64,000 nucleotides of DNA. Origin: Methylomonas sp. AM2-LC (GTDB taxonomy: Bacteria > Pseudomonadota > Gammaproteobacteria > Methylococcales > Methylomonadaceae). Position 1 is the first letter of the stretch; each line of letters starts with the position of its first letter. Under the pieces are notes generated by a model, which saw only the letters and a program-made list of their open reading frames with translations, did not search any database and had not been told where the DNA came from. The DNA is taken from contig NZ_CP157005.1 of NCBI RefSeq assembly GCF_039904985.1, forward strand, positions 4,483,501-4,547,500. Reading direction: 5' to 3'. A program made the position numbers and the translations under genes. Of the stretch, positions 27,018 through 36,550 are shown one piece after another.

Positions 27018-28256
27018 TCATTCTGCCGCTAAATAAGCTTCAACCAATCTTACCCAATAAGTTGCACCCAACGGCAAAATATCATCATTAAAATCGTAAC
27101 TGGCATTATGCAAGCTACATGGACCCGCGCCATGCCCAAGATTGCGATGATCACCCTCTCCATTACCAATAAAACAATAGCTACCTGGCACCTCTTGCAA
27201 CATAAAGGCAAAATCTTCTGCACCCATAGTAGCTGATTGAGCAATGACTTGATCCTCTCCTACAATGTTTACCATGACGCGTCTGGATATTGCTACTGCC
27301 TGTTCGTGATTAATAGTGGCGGGGTAATCCTTATTAAATTCAAACTCGGCTTCCATACCATATGCCAAACAGGTATGTTGCACTATTTCATACATTCTTT
27401 GTTCAATTAAATTTAACAAGTCATCTGAGAAAGTTCTTACAGTACCCGCTAATTCACAACTATCGCTAATCACATTGGTTGCTCCACTACCAGCATGTAC
27501 CTGAGTAACCGATATTAGGCCGTTAGCCAAGGGATTAGCATTGCGCGTTAAGATAGTTTGCAACGCTAAAATAATTTGCGCGGCAACAGGGACTGGATCC
27601 AAGCCTAAATGTGGCAATGCCGCGTGACACCCTTTTCCTCGAATAACAATACGGAAAGTATTTTTAGAGGCCATAACTGGACCCGAACTAATTGCAAACT
27701 GCCCTACAGGCAAACCTGGCCAGTTATGCATACCAAATACGGCCTGCATCGGAAATTTCTCAAATAATCCATCCTTAATCATGCTTTGAGCACCAGCCCC
27801 CTCTTCTTCTGCTGGTTGAAAAATAAAATAAACACTACCATCAAAATTCTGCTGCTTAGACAAATAGCGAGCTGCCGCTAGCAACATGGCTGTATGCCCA
27901 TCATGTCCACACGCGTGCATTTTTCCGGCATACTTAGATTGATGAGAAAAATGATTATGTTCTTGGATGGGTAAGGCATCCATATCGGCACGTAAACCGA
28001 TTGCGCGTTTAGATTGACCGGCTTTTATAACACCCACCAAACCCGTTTTCGCAAAACCGCTGTACACAGTAATACCCAAAGCTTTTAATTGTTCTTTTAC
28101 TAGCTGAGAGGTACGCTGTTCATCGTAACTTAATTCTGGATGGGCGTGAATATCACGCCTTATTTTTTGAATGTCTACCTTATCCGCCACAATACTATCT
28201 ATTAATAATGCTTCAGATAGTAGTGATCGAACCGAAATGTGTTTTACGTTATCCAC
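27018..28256 (-). CDS. M20-family metal-dependent amidohydrolase
   Basis: A 412-residue zinc/manganese amidohydrolase of the hippurate/N-acyl-amino-acid hydrolase type (M20D). Metal-binding motifs are MHACGHDGHTAML (about 111-123) and PAEEEGAGA (about 147-155); GLRADMDALPI precedes them. A dimerisation domain is inserted between two catalytic halves (about 200-310). It probably releases free amino acids from N-acyl or related amides; the precise substrate cannot be read from sequence. It has no operon partners and converges with the exonuclease gene. Confidence 0.88.
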   Translation of the reverse strand: MDNVKHISVRSLLSEALLIDSIVADKVDIQKIRRDIHAHPELSYDEQRTSQLVKEQLKALGITVYSGFAKTGLVGVIKAGQSKRAIGLRADMDALPIQEHNHFSHQSKYAGKMHACGHDGHTAMLLAAARYLSKQQNFDGSVYFIFQPAEEEGAGAQSMIKDGLFEKFPMQAVFGMHNWPGLPVGQFAISSGPVMASKNTFRIVIRGKGCHAALPHLGLDPVPVAAQIILALQTILTRNANPLANGLISVTQVHAGSGATNVISDSCELAGTVRTFSDDLLNLIEQRMYEIVQHTCLAYGMEAEFEFNKDYPATINHEQAVAISRRVMVNIVGEDQVIAQSATMGAEDFAFMLQEVPGSYCFIGNGEGDHRNLGHGAGPCSLHNASYDFNDDILPLGATYWVRLVEAYLAAE

Positions 28257-28391
28257 TTATTTTCACCCATTAATCAAAGTAGATCTGGAAACTCTTGGCA
28301 ATTTAAACCCGTTTTTTGCCAACCTTTTATATTTAATGATTTTATCTATCGCAAAGTACAATCACCAAAAACTGCATGCTTAGTTTATACT

Positions 28392-29216
28392 TTAAGCTTG
28401 AGGGTTGTTTTGCTGATCATCATCTTGAGGCATTAAATCGAGTCTAAATATTTTACGTTGTCTATATTTTTTCACTTTAGAAATTGGAAAAGACTGACCA
28501 TACCAGTTTTTGACATACAAATAATATCGAATAGGCGTTTTGATGAGTAATAACAACAAACCAATAGAATACAAACACCACACTGCGGCCCATTCGTTCA
28601 TATTATTGGTGGTCAAAAAGGATAACAACGGACCGGTTATAAAATGGTAAAGCACTAACTTCCATGAGCCGTATAGCAGGGGTAATAAAAATGCAGCATA
28701 AACATAGGAATTAGCCATTTCAATACTTCCATTAGCGGGTATGGCCCAAGCAATGTGCCAAGCACCTGCAGTTGAGCAAATATCCTTGCCACAAAAAGGC
28801 ATATCAAACTTTATCCCTGTTGAAAACCATAATTGATAGCTTTTTTCATAACAAAAACTTGCCCAATTAAATGGATAAATACGCATCATAAAGATAATTG
28901 CGGCGGCAAAACAACAGAGATAGACCCACGGTGCGATTTGTCTCTGTATTAATTTTGGAATGAAGTGCATGGCAACTGCATTAACGAAAAATGGTTGAAA
29001 AGCAATATGCATATAGCCAAGAAAAGTTGCTATTTGATTACCCGTATTAAAACATTGATCAATGACGGTGTATGTATAAGCCTGCAATAACTCCATCAGA
29101 GAAAAATAAGCCAGCGCTAGGCAAAGTACTTTTGACTCACCTTTTTGATAAAAAAAAGCTGTGCTAATAAATCCCGTAACGGCAAGGCCTGCCGATGCCT
29201 CTCCACTCCAACACAT
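28392..29216 (-). CDS. Multi-pass membrane protein, DUF5765-like
   Basis: A 274-residue protein with about seven hydrophobic segments and a short basic cytoplasmic tail (KVKKYRQRKIFRL). It begins MCWSGEASA, the start I associate with DUF5765 proteins, a family of unknown function. A middle loop holds several cysteines (SFCYEKSY, DMPFCGKDICS) that could form disulfides on the outer face, and GAWHIAWAIP follows. I know no role for the family. The gene is monocistronic, with the M20 hydrolase 135 bp downstream on the same strand. Confidence 0.7.
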   Translation of the reverse strand: MCWSGEASAGLAVTGFISTAFFYQKGESKVLCLALAYFSLMELLQAYTYTVIDQCFNTGNQIATFLGYMHIAFQPFFVNAVAMHFIPKLIQRQIAPWVYLCCFAAAIIFMMRIYPFNWASFCYEKSYQLWFSTGIKFDMPFCGKDICSTAGAWHIAWAIPANGSIEMANSYVYAAFLLPLLYGSWKLVLYHFITGPLLSFLTTNNMNEWAAVWCLYSIGLLLLLIKTPIRYYLYVKNWYGQSFPISKVKKYRQRKIFRLDLMPQDDDQQNNPQA

Positions 29217-29301
29217 ACAATTCCTCTTAATAGAAAACTCAGAATTTATTCACAATATACATACGTTTTTTGTTCTAAACATTTTTGACAAAACGTTGCG
29301 A

Positions 29302-29484
29302 TTAACTGGTTTTAGATTTTTTTATGACTTTTAATGCGTTCACTCTAACTTTTTTTTCACATTCCTGTTCTGCTTCCAGCCAATCAGTCAATTCGTATCC
29401 TGGAATAAATCCTCTAAGCTGAGCTTTGTAATAGGCGCATTCGGCAATCTTAGCTTGCTGATTAATTTCGATTTCTTTAAGCAT
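29302..29484 (-). CDS. Small DUF2934-domain protein
   Basis: A 60-residue cytoplasmic protein. Residues 12-44 match the DUF2934 pattern: IAECAYYKAQLRGFIPG, then DWLEAEQE. Such short proteins are common in proteobacteria and have no known role. The C-terminus is Lys-rich. It lies upstream of the DUF5765-like gene on the same strand with an 85-bp gap, so co-transcription is possible. Confidence 0.72.
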   Translation of the reverse strand: MLKEIEINQQAKIAECAYYKAQLRGFIPGYELTDWLEAEQECEKKVRVNALKVIKKSKTS

Positions 29485-29735
29485 CTTAATTGCCCTTTGA
29501 AGATAAGATAAAGAGTCTGCTGACTCAGTAAATAGGGGATTTCTGATATTTTGCTCTGCAATTGTTTAGTCAATGAACCGTAAACAACTGAGTGTCATTT
29601 TACATCACTCATTTCATCGCTTGTAGAGATATAAATGTAAAAATTTACTTATATTTATTATCGCTTTCGCAAATAGTCTTTGAAAGCGCTAACAGTGAAT
29701 ACAATCTACGTATTTTATTTTTGTCGGGTAATTAG

Positions 29736-30836
29736 CTAACTGTTAGTAGGCGCAATACTTGGCCTTGGCCACGCTGTTAATACCGCTTTTACCAATGTAG
29801 CTAACGGAATTGCAAAAAAAACACCCCAAAACCCCCATAAACCACCAAAAAACAAAATTGCAATGATAATGGCAATGGGATGCAGATTAACCGCTTCGGA
29901 AAACAATAAAGGAACCAAAACCACGCCATCTATTGCCTGAATTAATGAATAGGCAATCAACACATACATAAACTCATCACCATGCTCTGCCCCCCATTGT
30001 ACATAAGCCACACCTAAAACTGGGAATGTTACTAAGGTAGCGCCTACATAAGGTATTAACACTGAAAAGCCCATTAGCATAGCAAGTAACATGGCGTAAT
30101 TTAGGTTTAAAATATAAAACACCAGATAACTTGCAAACCAGAGAATGAGAATTTCGACAAACTTTCCTCTGATATAATTGGCTATTTGCAAATCAACTTC
30201 CTGCCAAACCCGTAAAGTTAAAGTTCTATCTGCTGGCAAAAATTGCACAAACCAATCAAGCAAGATTTTTTTATCTTTCAGAAAAAAAAATACCATTAAT
30301 GGTACTAGAAACAGGTAAATAATAGCGGCAACTAAACCTGCAAAAGATTGTGCAGAACCCGATATTAATTTCTGGCCATACACCAATAAATCTTGCTGCA
30401 CTGCAAACATAATATCTTTTATTCTTGCTTTAGAAATCAGTTCTGGATGGTTCTCGGGGAACCGCATAATTTCGGTTTGGGCACTCGTAATAATTTCAGG
30501 TATGCGCTGTACCAGCTGAACCATTTGTTCTGATACCATTGGTATAAGAATAAATAATACAAATCCTAATCCTGTCAAAAAAGCAAAAAACACTAAATAT
30601 ACAGCCACTAAACGCGGTAAGCTTCTACATTCTGCTTTAGAAACCAATCCTTCCAACAGATACGCTAAAATAATCGAAGCAAATACAGGTGTTAATAATC
30701 CAGCTAAGACATAGATCAACAATGATCCAAATAGTAGGATACTAGCGAGTGATACGATCTGCGAATTAGGTAATATTCTCTGTAAGAATTCACGGATAAA
30801 ACGAAAACTTGAAAAATCGGTTTGAGTAGTCATCAC
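29736..30836 (-). CDS. AI-2E/PerM-family permease
   Basis: A 366-residue membrane protein of the AI-2E transporter superfamily. It has an N-terminal helix pair (about 25-85), a cytoplasmic helical region rich in charged residues (about 95-150), then five or six more helices with the family motif FLVPLMVFFFLKDKK (about 176-190) and VLIPYVGATLVTFPV (about 258-272). Members export autoinducer-2-like molecules or act as Na+/H+ antiporters; which applies here is unknown. It follows the STAS gene on the minus strand with a ~117-bp gap, so it may or may not belong to the chemosensory operon. Confidence 0.86.
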   Translation of the reverse strand: MMTTQTDFSSFRFIREFLQRILPNSQIVSLASILLFGSLLIYVLAGLLTPVFASIILAYLLEGLVSKAECRSLPRLVAVYLVFFAFLTGLGFVLFILIPMVSEQMVQLVQRIPEIITSAQTEIMRFPENHPELISKARIKDIMFAVQQDLLVYGQKLISGSAQSFAGLVAAIIYLFLVPLMVFFFLKDKKILLDWFVQFLPADRTLTLRVWQEVDLQIANYIRGKFVEILILWFASYLVFYILNLNYAMLLAMLMGFSVLIPYVGATLVTFPVLGVAYVQWGAEHGDEFMYVLIAYSLIQAIDGVVLVPLLFSEAVNLHPIAIIIAILFFGGLWGFWGVFFAIPLATLVKAVLTAWPRPSIAPTNS

Positions 30837-30953
30837 TAGATTATACCTTTAGCTATCCATCTTAGTGAAAAAACTGGCAACTCGAAATATCACAACAATA
30901 ACCAGCCTCAACAGGTTTAAAAACATTTTCATCTCTAAAATTAAAACAGTTCT

Positions 30954-31253
30954 TTATAAGATAGTAAAAAGTTTATCGAAATTGGCAATTTCGATTATTT
31001 TTTTAACCTCGTTTTTAGCATTTTTAATATGCACAGCATTCTTGTCGCCCGTCATTCTATCACGCAGAACTAAAAGCATACCTAATGCAGAACTATCAAG
31101 ATAATCGGCATTGGCCAAATCAATTTCTATCAGATTTACGCCAGACTCTGCTAGCTTACTCGCTTCACGAAACTCATTATGTACCCCGAAATCAAAACGT
31201 CCACTCACCTTTATATATAAAACTCCAGACTTAACGTCTGCACTAATACTCAT
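30954..31253 (-). CDS. STAS-domain protein (anti-sigma factor antagonist-like)
   Basis: A 99-residue single STAS domain with the phosphorylatable serine in ADYLDSSALGMLLVL (Ser at about 57-58). SpoIIAA-like proteins are switched by phosphorylation and bind partner proteins. It lies about 250 bp downstream of the receptor gene at 31507, so it could be the last gene of the chemosensory operon or a separate unit. No anti-sigma kinase or PP2C phosphatase is next to it, so its regulators would have to be encoded elsewhere. Confidence 0.85.
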   Translation of the reverse strand: MSISADVKSGVLYIKVSGRFDFGVHNEFREASKLAESGVNLIEIDLANADYLDSSALGMLLVLRDRMTGDKNAVHIKNAKNEVKKIIEIANFDKLFTIL

Positions 31254-31506
31254 TTTTTACATCCTTCTCAGTTTCTCTAAAAACACTATACCCTATCGAG
31301 TAAGGTATTATTTATATTAGCGAATTTGACTATACCACAAGCATTTAATGCCAAGGATGCTTCTGCAGACAGTACGAAGTAAACCGCACAAACTCCCTAT
31401 TTTTGAACATTCAGTGTAACCGACTAATCTATAAGTTTGATCGAAACCACTATTTGCTTTGAATTTTATGAAGTACACTTTTTCAAGGAAACATAACTGT
31501 TTAAAA
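31254..31506. other. Noncoding gap between STAS gene and chemoreceptor
   Basis: About 250 AT-rich bases. A minus-strand frame crosses it (31317-31526) but overlaps the receptor end and has no ribosome-binding site or family resemblance. I see no clear terminator. A promoter for the STAS gene may lie here. Confidence 0.35.
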
Positions 31507-32706
31507 TTAAAACAAATCAACTTCACCTTCAGACATTGAAGATTGTAAAACAGTCGTTTGTTTAACTTCCCATTGTTGTCGCTTTTCTGTTAATCGTTGA
31601 ATGCCACTCTTTAATTCTTGTTCGCAAAGCTCTGGATTTCCTGAGCTTATAGAACCCATACTAATACCCAATTCATCCATTAAGATATTAAAATGGTCCA
31701 TATTTTGATAAAGGTGTTCAATTAATTGCCTGGCTAAATCTTCGAATTGTAGCCCACGCACAGCAGTGGAGACATTCAACTCTATTTCACCTGTTAAATC
31801 AGACACCTGCGATACATTGCCTGCAATTTTAACATTCATATTTGAAATATCCTGCATCATTTGATCGATACTGCCTTTAGCGGTAATGGCGACATTCATA
31901 TCTTTTGATGCCATCGTCTCTATCATCACTTGTGCTACTTCAATTTTATGTTTTGATTCACCGACCACTTTTTTTATTTCTTCACTAAACTTATTGGAAT
32001 GTTTAGATAAATTTCGCACTTCATCAGCGACTACTGCAAATCCGCGTCCTGCTTCTCCCGCTCTGGCTGCTTCTATTGCTGCATTTAATGCTAATAAATT
32101 GGTTTGATCTGCAATCTTTTGTACATCAACCAATAATTTTTCAACTTGCGACATATGCCCGTTTACATCGGATATAACCCCTACCATTTCCATACTTTGT
32201 TTACTGACTAACAGAATATGATCGATAAAAAATCGTAATACTTCATCTATTTTTAAGGCAAAATCGGCAAAGTTTAATGTATTACCACTATTATCAACGC
32301 CTCCATCAAGTTCATGCACCAAGGTGTGTACTAATTTTGATTGTAAGGAAGTTAAGTTATGTAAATTATTAAAACTATCAGACATAAGCACTACAGCATC
32401 AGCAACCATCGCTTTAAGTTGTAAAAGCTCCGAGTGAAATCGGGATATTTCCTGCTCAACAATTGCTTGAACATTCGCCATATAAAGTTCTATTGTTGCA
32501 TTGGAAATTTTTTCACTACTCAATTTTTGCGCAACAGATACTGAGTTTAATCGTCGCTGCTGATTAAACGCACCGACGCCCCAAACAATTATTATGAGTG
32601 GCGAAGAGATCCAATGGATACTCGAATTTGGTAAAAAGGCAGGTAAGCTTAAAAGAAACAAACTTAAAGCGATGGAAATCAAGTTATCTTTAAAAAACTG
32701 TTTCAT
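31507..32706 (-). CDS. Methyl-accepting chemotaxis protein without sensor domain
   Basis: A 399-residue chemoreceptor. Two closely spaced hydrophobic segments (about 9-26 and 33-45) anchor it in the membrane with no periplasmic domain. A helical region follows, then the signalling hairpin with the conserved tip [30 protein letters not shown] (tip at about 210). It may sense membrane or cytoplasmic state. It is encoded 6 bp after cheB and ends the compact che gene run. The C-terminus (EGEVDLF) lacks the aromatic CheR-tethering pentapeptide present in the split receptor. Confidence 0.88.
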   Translation of the reverse strand: MKQFFKDNLISIALSLFLLSLPAFLPNSSIHWISSPLIIIVWGVGAFNQQRRLNSVSVAQKLSSEKISNATIELYMANVQAIVEQEISRFHSELLQLKAMVADAVVLMSDSFNNLHNLTSLQSKLVHTLVHELDGGVDNSGNTLNFADFALKIDEVLRFFIDHILLVSKQSMEMVGVISDVNGHMSQVEKLLVDVQKIADQTNLLALNAAIEAARAGEAGRGFAVVADEVRNLSKHSNKFSEEIKKVVGESKHKIEVAQVMIETMASKDMNVAITAKGSIDQMMQDISNMNVKIAGNVSQVSDLTGEIELNVSTAVRGLQFEDLARQLIEHLYQNMDHFNILMDELGISMGSISSGNPELCEQELKSGIQRLTEKRQQWEVKQTTVLQSSMSEGEVDLF

Positions 32707-32712
32707 AAATTC

Positions 32713-33765
32713 TCAATCTATTAACGCCAAAATTTGAGCCGCAATTTTATCAATTGGCAAAACAAAATTAGCGGCACCTAACTTAAACGCCTCACCTGGC
32801 ATGCCCCATACTACACTCGTCGCTTGGTCCTGAATAATGTTAATGGCACCCGCATCTCGCATTTCTCGCATAGCGACTGCACCATCAGCCCCCATCCCAG
32901 TGAGCATAACACCAATTGCATTACTACCCACATTTTCTGCTACCGAACGGAACATAACCTCTACCGAAGGTTTATGGCGATTCACGGGGTCGCCGTTATT
33001 TAAATGACAAACGTAACGAGCGCCATCTCGGATTACTTGTAAGTGTCTATCACCAGGCGCAATATAGATATTACCTGGCAAAATTAATTGCCCTTCACTA
33101 GCAACATAGGCAGTCATTTCAGTCATTTCGTTAACATGTCGGGCAAAAGAAACGCTGAAAGCAACGGGTAAATGTTGGGAAACAACAATAGCAGGTGCAT
33201 TGCTGGGTAGATCTTTAACAACTGTTTTTAATGCCTCTGTTCCACCGGTTGATGAGCCCAAAGCGACAATTTTGTGCGTAGTTTTAAAATGTTTTTTTAT
33301 TGATATTTGACTTTTATCTGCCCCTACTCCTGATGTAAAACTCTTAACCTGCAAACTGGTTACTTGTGTTTTGGCGGCCATTCTGACTTTAGCTATTATC
33401 TCTTCTGCATATTCTCGCAAACTATTGGAAACGTCCGTTTTAGGCTTGGCTACAAAATCAATGGCTCCCAACTGTAAGGCTTCCAGAGTCACATCGGCTC
33501 CTTTCTCGGTCAGCGTAGAAACCATTACTACCGGCATCGGTCGTAATTTCATGAGATTGCGCAGAAATGTCAAACCATCCATACGAGGCATTTCTACATC
33601 CAACGTCAAAACATCCGGGTTTAAGGCTTTGATTTTCTCTCTGGCAATAATAGGATCACTTGCCGTACCGACAACTTCGATATCACCTGATTCATTAAAG
33701 ATTTTGGTAAGCATTTGCCGAATTAAAGCGGAATCATCAATGATCAATAATTTTATTTTTTGCAT
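32713..33765 (-). CDS. cheB: Chemotaxis protein-glutamate methylesterase/deamidase CheB
   Basis: A 350-residue response regulator-enzyme that removes methyl groups from chemoreceptors. The receiver domain (1-120) has LIIDDSALIRQ and the phosphoacceptor Asp in PDVLTLDVEMPRMDG (about 56). The methylesterase domain (about 165-350) carries the catalytic Ser in ALGSSTGGTEAL, the His in VVSQHLPVAFS and the Asp in MLTGMGADGAVA. Start is ATG at 33765, 9 bp after cheD. It works with CheR and CheD from the same operon. Confidence 0.96.
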   Translation of the reverse strand: MQKIKLLIIDDSALIRQMLTKIFNESGDIEVVGTASDPIIAREKIKALNPDVLTLDVEMPRMDGLTFLRNLMKLRPMPVVMVSTLTEKGADVTLEALQLGAIDFVAKPKTDVSNSLREYAEEIIAKVRMAAKTQVTSLQVKSFTSGVGADKSQISIKKHFKTTHKIVALGSSTGGTEALKTVVKDLPSNAPAIVVSQHLPVAFSVSFARHVNEMTEMTAYVASEGQLILPGNIYIAPGDRHLQVIRDGARYVCHLNNGDPVNRHKPSVEVMFRSVAENVGSNAIGVMLTGMGADGAVAMREMRDAGAINIIQDQATSVVWGMPGEAFKLGAANFVLPIDKIAAQILALID

Positions 33766-33774
33766 AAATATTAC

Positions 33775-34413
33775 CTAAAACAGCTCTATACTACCTTCAA
33801 CAGGCATATTTATGAGACTTGATCCATATTGTTTTTCGCGCAACATAATGGTGTCGTTGTGTAGGTCCTTAATTTTTTTCATTCTTACTTTTCCTGTCAG
33901 TGGAAAAAAATTAACTTTTCTTGGATAGATATCACCTAAATCCTTTGATATTAACCGTAATGCCTCTGTATCAACATAATCGAGTACAAATTGAATATTG
34001 GCAGCACCTACATCACTTAATGTCGGGATTATTTTTCCACCACCAAACAATTTAACTTCAAGATTCTTACGTTTTCCACCGTTGCTAAGAATAATATTAA
34101 TTAAATGTTCCATTGCAAAATTTCCATAACGAGTGGCAGTGCCAACGACACTTTCATCGCGGCTATTCAATCTATTTTTTATTGTCTGCGGTAACATAAA
34201 ATGATTCATGCCACCGATTCCTGTCTCCGCATCACGAATACATGCAGACACACAAGACCCTAATACCGTGGTAATCATCTCATCCTGAAAAGTGACGTAA
34301 TAATCACCAGGCAACAATTTGGCAGTAATTATCTGATTTTCATCGTCCCAATACCGATTGATATTTTCAAATCCTCTTATTGAAGCAGGATAAACAATCT
34401 GTTTTTCTTTCAT
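33775..34413 (-). CDS. cheD: Chemoreceptor glutamine deamidase CheD
   Basis: A 212-residue CheD. The catalytic Cys and His appear in TTVLGSCVSACIRD (Cys about 53) and GIGGMNHFMLP (His about 71). It deamidates glutamines in receptors and can be released by CheC, which is absent here. The start ATG at 34413 overlaps the cheR stop (ATGA). The C-terminal ~40 residues extend beyond the core domain. Confidence 0.95.
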   Translation of the reverse strand: MKEKQIVYPASIRGFENINRYWDDENQIITAKLLPGDYYVTFQDEMITTVLGSCVSACIRDAETGIGGMNHFMLPQTIKNRLNSRDESVVGTATRYGNFAMEHLINIILSNGGKRKNLEVKLFGGGKIIPTLSDVGAANIQFVLDYVDTEALRLISKDLGDIYPRKVNFFPLTGKVRMKKIKDLHNDTIMLREKQYGSSLINMPVEGSIELF

Positions 34414-35231
34414 TTAGATATTTTTTTGTAGATAGTGTTTCCAACCAAACTAAATCCGGTATCCATTTGATGTAAAGATTCGGAATGACCAATAAACAAG
34501 TACGCCCCTTCCATTAACAAATTTGCATACCGATTAGCCAACATAGCTTTAGTTTCTTTATCAAAATAAATCAAAACGTTACGACAGAAAATAAAATCAA
34601 AATAACCTTTCATCGGCCATTGTTGCATTAAGTTTAATTGTTTAAAATGCACCAACTGCCTTAATTCGTGCTTAACTCTTACTTTTTCTTCTTGATTTCC
34701 TATACCTTTCTGAAACCAACGCTGCAAACGCTCATCACTGACACCTGTTAGTTTCCCACGACTGTAAATTCCGGCAACTGCGGTTTGCAAAACATGAGTA
34801 TCCAGATCTGTCGCCAATATTTTTATTTGCCAATCAGCAGGCAGATTTTCTTTCAGTACCATGGCAATTGAGTAGGGTTCTTCGCCAGTTGAACAACCTG
34901 CAGACCACACTTTAATTTGCTTACTATCACTATTCTTTTTTATTAGCTCAGGAATAAGCGTTTTACTAACGTAATCAAAGTGATGCTTTTCTCTAAAAAA
35001 AGATGTTAAATTGGTGGTGATGGCATTTATAAACTCGACAAATTCATCAGGTTCATTTTTTAAATACTCACAGTATTGCTTAAAGCTAGAGAAGCCCAAC
35101 AATCTGACTCGTTTCGATAAGCGCGAATAAAACATATCGAACTTATCGTCAGGGACTAAAATTCCAGAATGCTGATTGGAAAGTGACCTTAACATATCAA
35201 AATCGGCTAAGGTGTATTCGAAATCGCGCAT
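34410..35231 (-). CDS. cheR: Chemotaxis protein methyltransferase CheR
   Basis: A 273-residue SAM-dependent methyltransferase that methylates receptor glutamates. It has the N-terminal helical domain (about 1-75), TNLTSFFREKHHFD, the SAM-binding WSAGCSTGEEPYSIAM (about 108-123), ATDLDT, and FCRNVLIYF (about 215). I choose ATG at 35231 because GAGG lies 8 nt upstream; a TTG at 35264 directly abutting the STAS stop would add 11 residues with no ribosome-binding site. The beta-subdomain would bind a receptor C-terminal pentapeptide such as that of the split receptor. Confidence 0.95.
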   Translation of the reverse strand: MRDFEYTLADFDMLRSLSNQHSGILVPDDKFDMFYSRLSKRVRLLGFSSFKQYCEYLKNEPDEFVEFINAITTNLTSFFREKHHFDYVSKTLIPELIKKNSDSKQIKVWSAGCSTGEEPYSIAMVLKENLPADWQIKILATDLDTHVLQTAVAGIYSRGKLTGVSDERLQRWFQKGIGNQEEKVRVKHELRQLVHFKQLNLMQQWPMKGYFDFIFCRNVLIYFDKETKAMLANRYANLLMEGAYLFIGHSESLHQMDTGFSLVGNTIYKKISK

Positions 35232-35264
35232 TTTTATTGCCTCAATATAATGATGATTTGCCAA

Positions 35265-35789
35265 CTAAAAAAAACCGGATACGGCTTTATCAACTTCCAA
35301 CAAGGCAGAAATACCGAGCAAATCACAAGCTTCGATAAATTTATCTGAAGGAAAATCTATCACCACCTGTTTTTGCATTTTAATCGCAGTTTGTTTCAAA
35401 ATAAGTAACAATTGTAAGGTTGCCGTATCTACAACAGTGACTGCAGAAGCGTCAATATCAATCTTATTACTGCCGTCCAACGCTAAACAGAATCGTTCAT
35501 GCAACTCAGCGACATTTCGAATATTCATTATCGAATCAAGGGCAATTGACGTCACTACAGGCGTAGTTTCGGTGGCGGATAGTTTTGTTGTCGGTTCAAA
35601 CGCACTGCTTTCCTCTACAGGAAATGAGTCAAGTAATTCGGTATCGATTTTCTCATCGAGATCTGTTGAGTCGAAAATGGAAGCCGAATTTACTATCGTT
35701 TCAGATGTATTTTTTAACTCTTCAACTGGCTCATTTAACCAAACTAATGGATCGTAACCTATTAAACTCGTTTCTTGATTTTCAGCCAT
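35265..35789 (-). CDS. STAS-domain protein of the chemosensory operon
   Basis: A 174-residue protein. The first ~85 residues are acidic, Ser/Thr-rich and probably disordered. Residues ~85-174 form a STAS domain with KIDIDASAVTVVDTATLQLL. At the usual serine phosphorylation site the sequence has Asp-Thr-Ala, so phosphorylation is uncertain. It overlaps the parA stop by 1 nt and is followed by cheR. STAS proteins in che operons are poorly understood; a scaffold or adaptor role beside ParA is plausible but is inference. Confidence 0.82.
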   Translation of the reverse strand: MAENQETSLIGYDPLVWLNEPVEELKNTSETIVNSASIFDSTDLDEKIDTELLDSFPVEESSAFEPTTKLSATETTPVVTSIALDSIMNIRNVAELHERFCLALDGSNKIDIDASAVTVVDTATLQLLLILKQTAIKMQKQVVIDFPSDKFIEACDLLGISALLEVDKAVSGFF

Positions 35790-36550
35790 TACATTACCCT
35801 TCCCTCTAAAAAATCTTTAGCTAGTAATACAAAATCTTTTGCAGAACGACAACCGGGGCGATATTCAAAAATTGTTTTTCCAAAACTCGGACATTCCGCC
35901 AAAAATGCTGTTTCTCTGATGGGTGTTGCTAACACTTTACCAGCAAAGTACTTTTGCATAGTGATCAACACATCTTTGGATAGTCTCCGTGAAGGAATAT
36001 ATCTAGAAACAACCAAGGAAAGTTTATATTTCTTTTTTATAACCGTTTCGAACTTTCTGATGGTACCCATCAAATGCGAAAGTCCTTGTAAAGCCAAATA
36101 ATCGCTGGTCATTGGTACTAATAACTCGTTCGCAGCGAACAAGGCATTAGCCACTAATACACCAGAAGAAGGTGGGCAATCGATAAACACAAAATCATAA
36201 TCGCTAACATTGTTTACTAACGCCTTTCTTAACAAATCTCCGCGCTGAGCACCGCCGACATTAAGTTGTTCTATTTCCTGTAAACGCGGACCTGCCACAA
36301 TTAAATCCAGATACTCCCGAGTATGTATGAGTTGACTTTGTATACTGGAATGATTAAGCATAACCTCGTCAATACCTGTGATTTGTGAGGCTACAACGCC
36401 GAGAGATACAGCCAAATGACTCTGAGGATCTAGGTCAATTACACATACTTTTTTCCCCATTCTCGCCAGAGCATGAGTTAAATTGACAGTGGTTGTGGTT
36501 TTACCAACCCCTCCCTTCTGATTGAGAACCGCAATAATACGAGCAGTCAT
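35789..36550 (-). CDS. parA: ParA/Soj-family ATPase (chemosensory array positioning)
   Basis: A 253-residue ParA ATPase with the deviant Walker A motif LNQKGGVGKTTTTVN (about 8-22), Walker A' in DLDPQSHLAVSLG, and Walker B FVFIDCPPSSG (about 118-128). It lacks a ParB partner and lies between cheW and a STAS gene, each overlapping by 1-4 nt. In Vibrio (ParC) and Rhodobacter (PpfA), ParA homologues within che operons place chemosensory clusters in the cell. The same role is the simplest reading here; plasmid or chromosome partition is unlikely given the neighbours. Confidence 0.9.
   Translation of the reverse strand: MTARIIAVLNQKGGVGKTTTTVNLTHALARMGKKVCVIDLDPQSHLAVSLGVVASQITGIDEVMLNHSSIQSQLIHTREYLDLIVAGPRLQEIEQLNVGGAQRGDLLRKALVNNVSDYDFVFIDCPPSSGVLVANALFAANELLVPMTSDYLALQGLSHLMGTIRKFETVIKKKYKLSLVVSRYIPSRRLSKDVLITMQKYFAGKVLATPIRETAFLAECPSFGKTIFEYRPGCRSAKDFVLLAKDFLEGRVM

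Noticed and set aside
29664..29691. CGCTTTC/GAAAGCG hairpin after the AI-2E permease as a terminator
   Set aside because: The stem is only 7 bp with a long loop and no T-run, so I cannot support a terminator call.
31317..31526. 69-residue minus-strand frame between the STAS gene and the chemoreceptor
   Set aside because: It overlaps the receptor's 3' end, has no ribosome-binding site, and its composition (many Cys, Leu, Tyr) looks like translated noncoding DNA.
35232..35264. TTG start for cheR abutting the STAS stop codon
   Set aside because: There is no Shine-Dalgarno sequence, while ATG at 35231 has GAGG at good spacing and matches the family N-terminus.
35789..36550. ParA as part of a plasmid or chromosome partition system
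   Set aside because: No parB or centromere-like repeats nearby, and it is locked by overlaps between cheW and a STAS gene.
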